Below are positions 1-6,006 of a stretch of DNA of 14,330 nt, in pieces. A program made the translations under genes and the position numbers. Below the pieces are notes generated by a model, which searched no databases, had not been told where the DNA came from, and saw only the letters and a program-made list of their open reading frames with translations. The stretch covers positions 1 through 14,330 of the forward strand of contig WFOW01000073.1 in assembly GCA_015487895.1 (NCBI GenBank). The letters are read 5' to 3'. This stretch comes from Gammaproteobacteria bacterium (lineage in GTDB: Bacteria > Pseudomonadota > Gammaproteobacteria > S144-34). The stretch's first letter is position 1, and each line of letters begins with the position of its first letter.

Positions 1-980
1 AGCTCGAGCATGCGGCGGCCGATGCGCGACCAGTGCTCGGTGCCGGCCTCGAGGGCGCGGCGCAGGCCCGCCGCGCCGCCGCCGGCGTGCCAGCGCTCGT
101 AGGCCTCGCGCAGCGCCGGGAAGATCTCGCCGCGCAGGCCCGCCATGCTCGCCATGAGGAAGTGCAGGCGCGCGGGCTGCGGGTCCTCGAGCAGCGCCGG
201 AAGCGTGGAGAGGCAGTCGGCGAGGTTGTCCCGCACGGCGCGCGCGAGCAGCTCGGCGCGCCCCCCGGCAAGGTCGGCCAGCATGCGCTCCCAGCCCTCG
301 CCGAGGATGCGGCCGGCCCGCAGCTCGCCGATCTCGTGCAGGAGCACGGTCTCGAGCTGATCCTCGGCCATGCGCTCGAGCGCCCCGTCGGTGTCGCGCT
401 CGAGGGGGTAGCAGGCGACGGCACGCCCCATGGCGTTGTCGGGGCAGCGGCTGAAGCGCCAGGCCTCGATGCGCTCCCACAGGAGCTGGCGCAGCGCCGC
501 CTTGCGCAGGAACACCGTCCTCCCCTGGCTCATGGCGGGGGGTGCCTGCAGGTCGCGCGCGTACTCGTGATCGGAGACCAGGACCGTGCAGCCGTCGATC
601 TCGTGGCGCCGGGCCAGCCGCCCGAGGAAGAAGTGCGGGCGCATCCCGCGCCCATAGCCGCCGCTGTAGACCAGGCCCTCGGGCACCAGCGCCTCGTTGG
701 CGGCCTCGCTCTCGAAGGGATCCACCTCGCCGCCGTCCACGGGGAGCGGCTCGTAGGGCGCGTCCTCGAGCTCGCGCCAGCGCCGCTCGCGCTCGCGCAC
801 CCACTCGCCCACCGCGCGGTTGGGGAGGGCGGCGCCGTAGGGGTAGCCCTTCTCCCAGCGATAGAGCTCGCGCATCTTCATGAGGTAGGTGCAGAGCGTG
901 AGGTCGCCCGCGTGGCGGGCGTCGCAGATGTCGCAGTTGCGCTGGACCGTGGCGCGCAGCCGCTCGAGATCGGTGGCCAT
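1..980 (-). CDS. Conserved-looking protein of unknown function, 3' end cut by window edge
   Basis: Reading leftwards from an ATG at 980, the frame stays open to base 1, so 326 codons are present and the C-terminus is missing. The start is preceded by AGGAAA at 990-985, a good ribosome binding site. The N-terminus reads MATDLERLRATVQRNCDICD, and C16, C19, H23 and C30 form a possible metal-binding cluster. Next comes KMRELYRWEKGYPYG, then an acidic/aromatic stretch, and the later part looks mostly helical. No signal peptide or membrane segment is visible, so it is probably cytoplasmic. Codon use matches its neighbours and the frame is intact. It vaguely resembles a conserved family I associate with the name Sfum_1244, but I cannot confirm that and assign no function. 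A divergent unknown gene starts at 1149. Confidence 0.8.
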   Translation of the reverse strand, partial: MATDLERLRATVQRNCDICDARHAGDLTLCTYLMKMRELYRWEKGYPYGAALPNRAVGEWVRERERRWRELEDAPYEPLPVDGGEVDPFESEAANEALVPEGLVYSGGYGRGMRPHFFLGRLARRHEIDGCTVLVSDHEYARDLQAPPAMSQGRTVFLRKAALRQLLWERIEAWRFSRCPDNAMGRAVACYPLERDTDGALERMAEDQLETVLLHEIGELRAGRILGEGWERMLADLAGGRAELLARAVRDNLADCLSTLPALLEDPQPARLHFLMASMAGLRGEIFPALREAYERWHAGGGAAGLRRALEAGTEHWSRIGRRMLE

Positions 981-1013
981 GGAATTTCCTAGCATTTCGC
1001 TCTGTTATTGGGC

Positions 1014-1042
1014 ATCCTAGCACGGGCCCCGCGGGGTGTCAC
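1014..1042 (-). promoter_or_regulatory. Candidate sigma70-type promoter for the leftmost gene
   Basis: On the minus strand, GTGACA (1042-1037, five of six matches to TTGACA) is followed after 17 bases by TAGGAT (1019-1014, four of six matches to TATAAT). Transcription would start near 1007, about 27 bases before the ATG at 980. The surrounding 981-1020 stretch is clearly AT-richer than the rest of the window. This is a consensus match only. Confidence 0.5.
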
Positions 1043-1080
1043 GGCGCCTGCCCGCCGCATCCCCAGCGCGCGTGCGGGCT

Positions 1081-1110
1081 TTGTGGACGCGGGCCTTCGT
1101 GCTCAAATAT
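1081..1110 (+). promoter_or_regulatory. Weak candidate promoter for the 1149 gene
   Basis: TTGTGG (1081-1086) and AAATAT (1105-1110) are separated by 18 bases on the plus strand, each matching the sigma70 consensus at about three positions. The position is plausible, about 40 bases before the ATG at 1149. The AAATAT block is the only AT-rich patch nearby. Confidence 0.25.
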
Positions 1111-1148
1111 GCGCCCGCCGCATGGCGGATGGTCCGAGGTCGGCTGCG

Positions 1149-1763
1149 ATGGTGCGAGTCCGTACACGCTGGAAGAACCGTTCCGGTCCCCGCAGCCTCG
1201 AGGAGGCGGCCGGGGTGCTGGCCTTCAACCTGTGGCGCATCGCCTGCCAGGGCGTGCTCGACATCGAGAACGAGGGCTTCCAGACCGACACCCAGCGCCA
1301 GCGCCTCGACATCATCGCCGAGTTCCTCGCCTTCCTGGTGCACCTCACGGACCGCATGGTCTACGGCCGGCTCGACGAGGAGGCGCGCCGGCGCTTCATC
1401 ACGGCGCTGGCGCTGCGCAGCGTCGACATCCTGGTGGACAACCTGAAGGACGTGTGCGGGCCGGGCGAGTACCGCGAGGAGGCGATCGCGCGCATGAACG
1501 AGCGCTTCGCCGACTACGCCGGCTACGGCTACGACGAGAAGGAGGGGCCGGGCTTCGGCTTCCGGCGGCGCTTCGGCGACCTGGTGCAGGCCCTGGTCGG
1601 CCCCAAGGACCGCCAGTGGGTGCAGAGCTATGTGATCGACGTCGGCGCCCCGGAGGTGGTGGAGCACCTGCGCAAGGCGGTGCGGGGCATCCTCACGCAG
1701 ATCGAGGCGGCCCAAGGCGGGAAGGCGCCGGACGCCTCGGGGGCGCCCGGCGCCTCCTCCTGA
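1149..1763 (+). CDS. Helical protein of unknown function, 204 residues
   Basis: The frame opens at 1008, but the first 47 codons read as arginine/alanine-rich intergenic sequence. I therefore start at the ATG at 1149, which has GAGG about nine bases upstream. Residues 17-100 look like amphipathic helices rich in conserved-type positions (FNLWRIACQG, EFLAFLVHLTDRMVYGRLDE, RSVDILVDNL). Around 120-145 is a Gly/Tyr-rich stretch (YAGYGYDEKEGPGFGFRRRF), and the last 20 residues are a disordered Gly/Ala/Ser tail. No signal peptide, membrane span or catalytic motif is visible, and I do not recognise the family. The stop lies within the stem of a hairpin shared with the convergent gene. Confidence 0.8.
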   Translation: MVRVRTRWKNRSGPRSLEEAAGVLAFNLWRIACQGVLDIENEGFQTDTQRQRLDIIAEFLAFLVHLTDRMVYGRLDEEARRRFITALALRSVDILVDNLKDVCGPGEYREEAIARMNERFADYAGYGYDEKEGPGFGFRRRFGDLVQALVGPKDRQWVQSYVIDVGAPEVVEHLRKAVRGILTQIEAAQGGKAPDASGAPGASS

Positions 1764-1790
1764 GCGCGGGCGGCGGGCTCAGGCCGAGGC
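1752..1790. terminator. Long hairpin between convergent genes, possible bidirectional terminator
   Basis: GCCTC-CT-CCTGAGC (1752-1765) pairs with GCTCAGG-CC-GAGGC (1777-1790). This gives a 12-bp stem interrupted by one 2x2 internal loop, closed by an 11-base GC loop. The TGA ending the plus-strand gene (1761-1763) and the stop of the minus-strand gene (1781-1779) lie on opposite arms of the stem. No run of T follows on either strand, so intrinsic termination is uncertain. It could instead protect both mRNA 3' ends. Confidence 0.5.
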
Positions 1791-1982
1791 CCTGATCCAG
1801 GCCTCGTAGCCGTCGGTCTTGCCCTCGAGGCCGTCCTTGTAGCCGGCCTCCCAGGCCTCCGTGATGCGCTGCTCCTCGCGCTTGGGCATGTGGAGGTAGC
1901 CCGACTGCCAGCCGAGGACGTATTCCGGGTCCACGCCCGCCTCTTCCATCTTCTTCGAGGTCTCGTAGTAGGTCTTGTCCAT
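1779..1982 (-). CDS. Small RMF-like (Rmf/CrpP fold) protein, 67 residues
   Basis: The chosen ATG at 1982 is preceded by a strong GAGGAG. The upstream extension of this frame is shadow sequence of the next gene. The C-terminal half reads EAWEAGYKDGLEGK (residues 42-55), matching the A-x3-G-Y-x2-G-x2-G-[RK] pattern of ribosome modulation factor. RMF is the small protein that drives 100S ribosome dimerisation in stationary gammaproteobacteria. The N-terminal half (MDKTYYETSKKMEEAGVDPE, then YVLGWQSGYLHMPKREEQ) replaces the short basic N-terminus of true RMF and repeats a G-x-x-x-G-Y pattern, so this is a relative and not RMF itself. It is acidic/neutral overall and cytoplasmic. It lies 56 bases after the TrpD2-like gene on the same strand and is probably cotranscribed with it. 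Confidence 0.82.
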   Translation of the reverse strand: MDKTYYETSKKMEEAGVDPEYVLGWQSGYLHMPKREEQRITEAWEAGYKDGLEGKTDGYEAWIRASA

Positions 1983-2038
1983 CGTCGCTTCTCCTCGAGG
2001 ATGCGCCTGTCGTTGAAGGGGAAACCGGGTCGGCCGGC

Positions 2039-3166
2039 TCAGCCCTCGCCGCGGAAGCGGGCGAGCGCCGCGCCGCTGCGGATGGCCTCGCGCGCCATGC
2101 GCGCGCCCTCGCCGAGGTCGGCGGCCCTGCCCAGGTGCCACAGGCAGATGGCCGCCCCGTAGACCATGGCGTCCTGCATCGTGCCCTCCTCGCCGCCCAG
2201 CGCCGCGAGCCCGAGCTCGGCGGTGCGCGCCGCCGCGGCGGCGGTGTCGAGCCCGGCGTCGATCTCGTCGCGGCCGGGGCCGCGGTTGAGGTCCGCGGGC
2301 AGCGGCACCGCGCGCGTGTCGCGCTGGATGCCGGCCGCCTGCGGCTCGACCGTGTGCTCAGTCTCGGGCGCGCCGCCCACCGTGCGGAAGACCTTGGCCG
2401 GCTGCTGCAGGGAGGGGATGACGCCGCCCTCGACGCCGCGCACGAGCGCCGCCGAGCCGTAGCCGACGAAGCGCGCGAGCTCGCAGTAGACCGGCGGGTA
2501 GGCCTTGTGCACGTAGCCCGTGACGAGGTGCGTCGCCCTGCGGCCACGCACCGGCCGCAGCAGCACCTCCAGGGTGGTGAGCGCGGGGCGCTTGACGATC
2601 AGGGTGCGCAGCTCCAGCAGGGCGTGGAGTTGCGGACAGAAGGCCTTCTGGTCCACGAAGGCCCACCCGGGCCCCGAAAGGCGTTCCGCTGCAGCTTCCG
2701 GCTCGAGGTCCACCGGGGCGCCGGCGGCGGCGAGCACCTGGCGGTGGGTGATGCCGTACTTGGGGCCGACGCTCCCGGTGCCGTGGCTGACGGTGGGCAC
2801 GCCGCAGGCGGCGAGCACCGCCGGCACGAAGGGCGAGGCCGGCAGCCCGCGCGCGTAGCCGTCGTAGGGGTCGGCCAGGTCCAGGACCTCGTCCACCGGC
2901 GCCTCGGCCTCCCGCACGGCGGCGCGCAGGGCCTCGAGCAGGCCCTTGTACTCGTCCATGGTCTCGCGCTTCATGCGCAGCGCGATCAGGAAGACGCCCG
3001 CCTGCACCGGGTGCGCGCGCCCGGCGAGGATCTCGGCCATCGCCGCGCGCGCCTCCTCGCGCGTGAGGTCCTTGCTGTACTCCGGGCCGGTGGCGACCTT
3101 CTGGATACAGGCGCGCAGGATCTCGCGCGCCTGGGCGGTCTCGGTCTGTGCGGCCGGCGTTGCCAT
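2039..3166 (-). CDS. TrpD2/YbiB-like protein (glycosyltransferase family 3 / anthranilate phosphoribosyltransferase fold)
   Basis: This 375-residue protein starts at an ATG preceded by GAGAG. The N-terminal helical domain (about 1-85) contains KDLTREEARAAMAEIL, the usual opening of the TrpD/nucleoside phosphorylase class II fold. The catalytic domain follows, with VLAAAGAPVDLEPEAAAERL and WAFVDQKAFCPQLHALLELR aligning to the matching TrpD segments. Where TrpD has the PRPP-binding GTGGDG motif, this protein has DPYDGYARG (99-107). KHGNR is replaced by SHGTG (127-131), and no acidic metal pair follows EGG (246-248). Substitutions of this kind are typical of the TrpD2 group. E. coli YbiB, a member of that group, is reported to bind nucleic acid and has no proven phosphoribosyltransferase activity. 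It is therefore unlikely to serve tryptophan synthesis, and no other trp gene is nearby. The downstream partner is the RMF-like gene. Confidence 0.82.
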   Translation of the reverse strand: MATPAAQTETAQAREILRACIQKVATGPEYSKDLTREEARAAMAEILAGRAHPVQAGVFLIALRMKRETMDEYKGLLEALRAAVREAEAPVDEVLDLADPYDGYARGLPASPFVPAVLAACGVPTVSHGTGSVGPKYGITHRQVLAAAGAPVDLEPEAAAERLSGPGWAFVDQKAFCPQLHALLELRTLIVKRPALTTLEVLLRPVRGRRATHLVTGYVHKAYPPVYCELARFVGYGSAALVRGVEGGVIPSLQQPAKVFRTVGGAPETEHTVEPQAAGIQRDTRAVPLPADLNRGPGRDEIDAGLDTAAAAARTAELGLAALGGEEGTMQDAMVYGAAICLWHLGRAADLGEGARMAREAIRSGAALARFRGEG

Positions 3167-3190
3167 GGTCTCTCGTGCCGTCTTGTCAGG

Positions 3191-3205
3191 GGCCGGAATC
3201 CGGCC
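3191..3205. promoter_or_regulatory. 15-bp palindrome at the predicted start of TrpD2-like transcription, operator candidate
   Basis: GGCCGGAATCCGGCC is a perfect palindrome of 7-bp arms around one central base. On the minus strand it begins 6 bases downstream of the TATAAT element at 3216-3211, so it covers the predicted +1. A one-base loop cannot form a stable RNA hairpin, so a dimeric DNA-binding protein site is the likelier reading. Chance occurrence in GC-rich DNA is possible. Confidence 0.4.
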
Positions 3206-3210
3206 AAGGG

Positions 3211-3240
3211 ATTATAGGCGGGCGGCCGCGGGCGTCGCCA
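3211..3240 (-). promoter_or_regulatory. Promoter of the TrpD2-like / RMF-like pair
   Basis: The minus strand carries a perfect TATAAT at 3216-3211, very unusual in this GC-rich sequence. It is preceded after 18 bases by TGGCGA (3240-3235), a weak -35 match. Transcription would begin near 3204, leaving a leader of about 38 bases before the ATG at 3166. Confidence 0.65.
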
Positions 3241-3274
3241 TCCACAAACGGGAGGGCCCGAGGGGCCGGTTTCC

Positions 3275-3290
3275 TCTCCCATTGGGGATA
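3275..3290. promoter_or_regulatory. Shared dyad motif, copy 1 (upstream of the Sel1 gene)
   Basis: TCTCCCATTGGGGATA is an imperfect inverted repeat close to TATCCC-N4-GGGATA (one arm mismatch). It lies 85 bases before the Sel1 gene start, in the only sizeable non-coding stretch of the window (3167-3375). Its 21-base context (3273-3293) matches 17 of 21 bases of 5564-5584, upstream of the glutaredoxin gene. It could be a regulator's binding site or part of a promoter. The GATATA at 3287-3292 is a poor -10. Confidence 0.45.
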
Positions 3291-3375
3291 TACGTGGCCA
3301 TGGCTACGCACCCCTAGACTGGGACACACATCAGAATCCCTCCACGTTCCGCGCACCCGCGCGGCGGAGCAGGCC

Positions 3376-3834
3376 ATGTCCGATTCCACCCACCCCTCTC
3401 CCGCGCCCGAGATCGACGAGATGCAGCTCGCGAGCGGCATGGCCGCCTTCGAGGCCAAGCACTTCGCGCGCGCCATGCAGCTGCTGCATCCCATCGCCGA
3501 GGCCGGCCATCCCGAGGCGCAGCACCGGGTGGCCATCATGTTCCAGAACGGCCTCGGTGTGACCCGCAACCCGGAGCAGGCCGTGCGCTTCATGCGCATG
3601 GCCGCCGAGCAGGGCCACGCCCTCGCCCAGCACGGCCTGGGCTTCATGTACCTCGAGGGCGACTGCGTCGAGCAGGACCCGGCACAGGCCGCCGAGTGGT
3701 TTCGCAAGGCCGCCGAGCAGGGCTTGGCGGGCTCCGCGACCACGCTCGCCATGATGTACGAGGAGGGGCGCGGCGTGCCGCGGGACCCGGAGGAGGCGCG
3801 CCGCTGGTACCGCAGGGCGGGCTTCGAGACGTGA
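3376..3834 (+). CDS. Sel1-repeat (SLR, TPR-like) protein, 152 residues
   Basis: The ATG at 3376 has GGAGCAGG just upstream. The earlier in-frame start reaches back into the divergent promoter region and is rejected. After a short Pro/Ser-rich N-terminus, the protein consists of about three Sel1-like repeats (about 45-81, 82-117 and 118-149). Each carries the pattern A-x-x-x-L-G-x-M-Y-x-x-G-x-G-V-x-x-[DN]-x-x-x-A-x-x-[WF]-x-[RM]-x-A-A. A degenerate half-repeat lies before them (FEAKHFARAMQLLHPIAEAG). Such helical solenoids bind other proteins. No signal peptide is visible, so it should act in the cytoplasm, unlike many Sel1 proteins. Its stop overlaps the start of the DsrS gene by 4 bases, so the two are probably translationally coupled. 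A scaffold for DsrS is plausible but not shown. Confidence 0.85.
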   Translation: MSDSTHPSPAPEIDEMQLASGMAAFEAKHFARAMQLLHPIAEAGHPEAQHRVAIMFQNGLGVTRNPEQAVRFMRMAAEQGHALAQHGLGFMYLEGDCVEQDPAQAAEWFRKAAEQGLAGSATTLAMMYEEGRGVPRDPEEARRWYRRAGFET

Positions 3835-4997
3835 GCGCACGGGCGGGCGCCGGAGCGACGCGCGCGGCGGACCTCAGCCCCGAGGACACGCTGCGGCTCA
3901 GCGTCCTGCTCGAGAACGGCCCGCTCGCGATCCGCATCGACGAGCCGTCCATGACGCTGCGCGCCCTCACGCCGGAGGGGGAGGCGAGCGTGCGCCTGCA
4001 TCCCACCACCGGCACGGAGCGCTACCTGCGCGCCGTGCGCGAGTTCCTCTCGCTCAAGGTGCTGGGCGCGCCGGGGGGATACCCGGTCTACATCCGCCGT
4101 TGGACGCGCATGGGCCAGGAGCGCGACGAGCGCAGCCTCGAGCGCCTGCTCCTGCTCGGCGAGCCGGAGGCGGTGGTGGCCGTGGTGCACGCCCCGGGGC
4201 TCACCGACGAGCTCGCCCGCCGCGCCTGGTGGGCCATGCCCACGCCCGAGAACGCCCGCCGCATGCTGCTGAGCCCGGCCGTGGCCGCGGGCTCGATGGG
4301 CCCCGTGCTCGCCGAGTACCTGCTCGAGTGGCTGCCCTTCGAGCAGGAGCACCAGGCCATGGTGGAGATCGTGCAGCTCGTGCTGCAGCCGGGGCTGATC
4401 GGCGAGGAGGCGCGGCTCGGCCTGTGGCAGAAGGCGCGCCAGCGCAACAGCTACTACGTGGGCTTCCTGCGCGCGCTGCCGCGGGCGCTGCCCGAGCCGC
4501 CGCCGCCGCACCCTCAGGCGGCCGCCGCTGCGGCGGCCCTGGCCGGCGGGCCCGGGGCGACGCTGGTGGGCCAGGCCCTGCTCGAGCTGCTGTCGGCGCA
4601 GGGCCAGGCCTTTCTCGCGACCGTGGAGCTCGCGCTGCGCCGGCCCGCCGACCAGCCGGTGGTGATCCTGCTCTTCGAGGCCATCGAGGCCTACTTCGCG
4701 GCCCTGCGCGGCGGCGCCCGCGCCGGCGAACGCGAGGCGGAGGCGGCACGGGCGCGGGCGGCCGCCTGGCTCGCCGGCGAGGCCTCCGGCGCGCCGCCCG
4801 GCACGCGCGAGGTCGCTGCCGTGCTCCCGGAGGGGCTGCACCCGCAGCTCCAGGCCCTGCTCTTCCTCGCGCAGGTGGGCGAGGCCATGCTCGATCCCAT
4901 CTTCGGCCGCACGGACGCTGTGGGCTCGGTGATGCGCAGGCGCCTCGAGCCCGTGACGGGCCCGCTGCGCGAGGCCCTGCGGGCGCTGCGGCCGTGA
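3831..4997 (+). CDS. dsrS: DsrS-like sulfur oxidation accessory protein, 388 residues
   Basis: The GTG at 3831 overlaps the previous stop (GTGA), with AGGGCGGG inside the upstream gene as ribosome binding site. Segments I associate with DsrS are GGYPVYIRRWTRMGQ (82-96), LLLLGEPEAVVAVVHAPGLT (106-125), RRAWWAMP (130-137), LVLQPGLI (183-190) and YYVGFLRALP (208-217). From about 222 it becomes Ala/Pro-rich and more variable, ending in helices. No signal peptide or membrane span is visible, so it is a soluble cytoplasmic protein. In Allochromatium vinosum dsrS is the last gene of the dsr operon for oxidising stored sulfur, and its biochemical role is unresolved. Here no dsrA, dsrB or other dsr gene is in view, so it is detached from the core cluster. 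The identity rests on remembered similarity. Confidence 0.7.
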   Translation: MSARAGAGATRAADLSPEDTLRLSVLLENGPLAIRIDEPSMTLRALTPEGEASVRLHPTTGTERYLRAVREFLSLKVLGAPGGYPVYIRRWTRMGQERDERSLERLLLLGEPEAVVAVVHAPGLTDELARRAWWAMPTPENARRMLLSPAVAAGSMGPVLAEYLLEWLPFEQEHQAMVEIVQLVLQPGLIGEEARLGLWQKARQRNSYYVGFLRALPRALPEPPPPHPQAAAAAAALAGGPGATLVGQALLELLSAQGQAFLATVELALRRPADQPVVILLFEAIEAYFAALRGGARAGEREAEAARARAAAWLAGEASGAPPGTREVAAVLPEGLHPQLQALLFLAQVGEAMLDPIFGRTDAVGSVMRRRLEPVTGPLREALRALRP

Positions 4998-5551
4998 GCG
5001 CGCTCCACGTCGCCCGCTTCGCCATCGGGCTCACCGTGCGCGTGCCGCACGAGGCCCTCGAGCGCCATTCGGCCTCATCGCCCGCGGCGGTGGGCGAGGC
5101 GCTGGCCGAGGCCGTGCACGCGGCGGTGCGCGAGCAGGGGCTCGGCTACTACCCGGCGCTCGACTACTTCCGCGAGGCCGGCGGCGTCGATCCCGAGCTC
5201 ATCGCCGCCGCCGACGCCCTCGCTTGGCTCGCCGCCACGCTGGTGCGCAACGAGGTGCGCACCAGGCTCCGGCCGGTCTTCTCCACCGTGACCATCCAGG
5301 GGCCCCAGGCGCAGGCCTTCGCGCTGCCGCCCGTGCGGCCGAGCCAGCCCAACGCGCTGGCCCGGCTCGCCGCGCACTACACGCCGGACACCCTGAAACT
5401 CGACCTGCGCACGAGCCTGATCCAGAAGCGCCCGCCGGCCGAGGGGATCGAGCGCCTCGCGGCGCACATGGCCTGCAAGTGGCTGAAGGCGAGCTTCGAC
5501 TCCATCGAGGTCACGAGCGCCCGCCGCGAGGACGGCGACAGGCCCGCGTAG
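4994..5551 (+). CDS. Unknown protein downstream of DsrS, 185 residues
   Basis: The GTG at 4994 overlaps the DsrS stop (GTGA), the same junction type as one gene earlier. This supports a three-gene translationally coupled unit. The protein opens with a beta-like segment (HVARFAIGLTVRVPHEALER), then a helix with a GLGYYPALDYFREAGGVDPE turn (49-68). A helical stretch (69-90) follows, then a Pro/Gln-rich region with VFSTVTIQGPQAQAFALPPV (95-114), and LIQKRPPAEGIERLAAHMAC (142-161) near the end. There is one cysteine (C161), no membrane span and no recognised catalytic motif. I do not recognise the family. Its place after dsrS suggests a shared role in sulfur metabolism, which is inference from position only. 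Confidence 0.78.
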   Translation: MSALHVARFAIGLTVRVPHEALERHSASSPAAVGEALAEAVHAAVREQGLGYYPALDYFREAGGVDPELIAAADALAWLAATLVRNEVRTRLRPVFSTVTIQGPQAQAFALPPVRPSQPNALARLAAHYTPDTLKLDLRTSLIQKRPPAEGIERLAAHMACKWLKASFDSIEVTSARREDGDRPA

Positions 5552-5565
5552 CGACACGTCCGGCC

Positions 5566-5581
5566 TATCCCCTTGGTGATA
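5566..5581. promoter_or_regulatory. Shared dyad motif, copy 2 (upstream of glutaredoxin)
   Basis: TATCCCCTTGGTGATA is an inverted repeat with TATC/GATA outer arms and one inner mismatch. It is closely similar to the site at 3275-3290. It sits 65 bases before the glutaredoxin ATG, in the 95-base gap after the DsrS operon. The GATATT at 5578-5583 could also serve as a -10, but no -35 is seen at normal spacing. Confidence 0.45.
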
Positions 5582-5646
5582 TTCACGCCCGGTCCCGGCG
5601 GCCGCTAGCCTTCGGCGCGGCTTCCGCGCACCCGGGATCCCGCGAC

Positions 5647-5907
5647 ATGGCCCAGGTCAGGATGTACTGCACCGCCGTCTGCCCCTACTGCGTGCGGGCC
5701 GAGCGGCTGCTGCTGCGCCGCGGCGCCGAGATCGAGAAGATCCGCGTCGATCTTGATCCCGCGCGCTTCGAGGAGATGCTGCGCGAGAGCGGCGGACGGC
5801 GCACCGTGCCCCAGATCTTCATCGGCGACCGCCACGTGGGCGGCTACGACGATCTCGTCGAGCTCGACATGGCCGGCGAGCTCGAGGCGCTGCTCGGCGC
5901 CGCCTGA
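5647..5907 (+). CDS. grxC: Glutaredoxin 3 (dithiol, CPYC type)
   Basis: This 86-residue protein has the standard length for bacterial Grx3. It contains the dithiol active site C12-P-Y-C15, the cis-proline motif TVP (53-55) with PQIFIGD after it, and the glutathione-binding GGYDD (65-69). It reduces protein disulfides and glutathione mixed disulfides in the cytoplasm, using glutathione as electron donor. The start is the ATG at 5647; the longer frame upstream is a shadow of the previous gene. It has its own 95-base leader with the dyad motif, so it may be transcribed apart from the DsrS group. In a sulfur oxidiser it could handle persulfide or glutathione-persulfide stress, but that is inference. 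Confidence 0.93.
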   Translation: MAQVRMYCTAVCPYCVRAERLLLRRGAEIEKIRVDLDPARFEEMLRESGGRRTVPQIFIGDRHVGGYDDLVELDMAGELEALLGAA

Positions 5908-5910
5908 GCC

Positions 5911-5930
5911 CGCCGGGCTCGCGCCCGGCG
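5911..5930. terminator. GC hairpin after glutaredoxin, possible weak terminator
   Basis: CGCCGGGC (5911-5918) and GCCCGGCG (5923-5930) form a perfect 8-bp stem with a TCGC loop, just after the glutaredoxin stop. No T-run follows, so termination would be inefficient or Rho-assisted. It may only attenuate read-through into the next genes. Confidence 0.35.
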
Positions 5931-6006
5931 CCCGCCTGCGCTACATTGGGCGGCAGCCCGGGCGGATGCGGCTGCGCAGCCCGCCCCGCCCGCCGCCACC
6001 GCTCCC

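Noticed and set aside
33..992. Plus-strand 319-codon open frame
   Set aside because: It lies opposite the minus-strand gene at 1-980, which has a promoter, ribosome binding site and sensible protein composition; the plus frame is Ala/Arg/His-rich shadow.
1008..1148. N-terminal extension of the 1149 gene
   Set aside because: The 47 residues look like translated promoter DNA, and a ribosome binding site supports the ATG at 1149.
3186..4841. Minus-strand 551-codon open frame
   Set aside because: It spans the opposite strand of the Sel1 and DsrS genes and an intergenic region, with low-complexity composition and no motif; open because of high GC.
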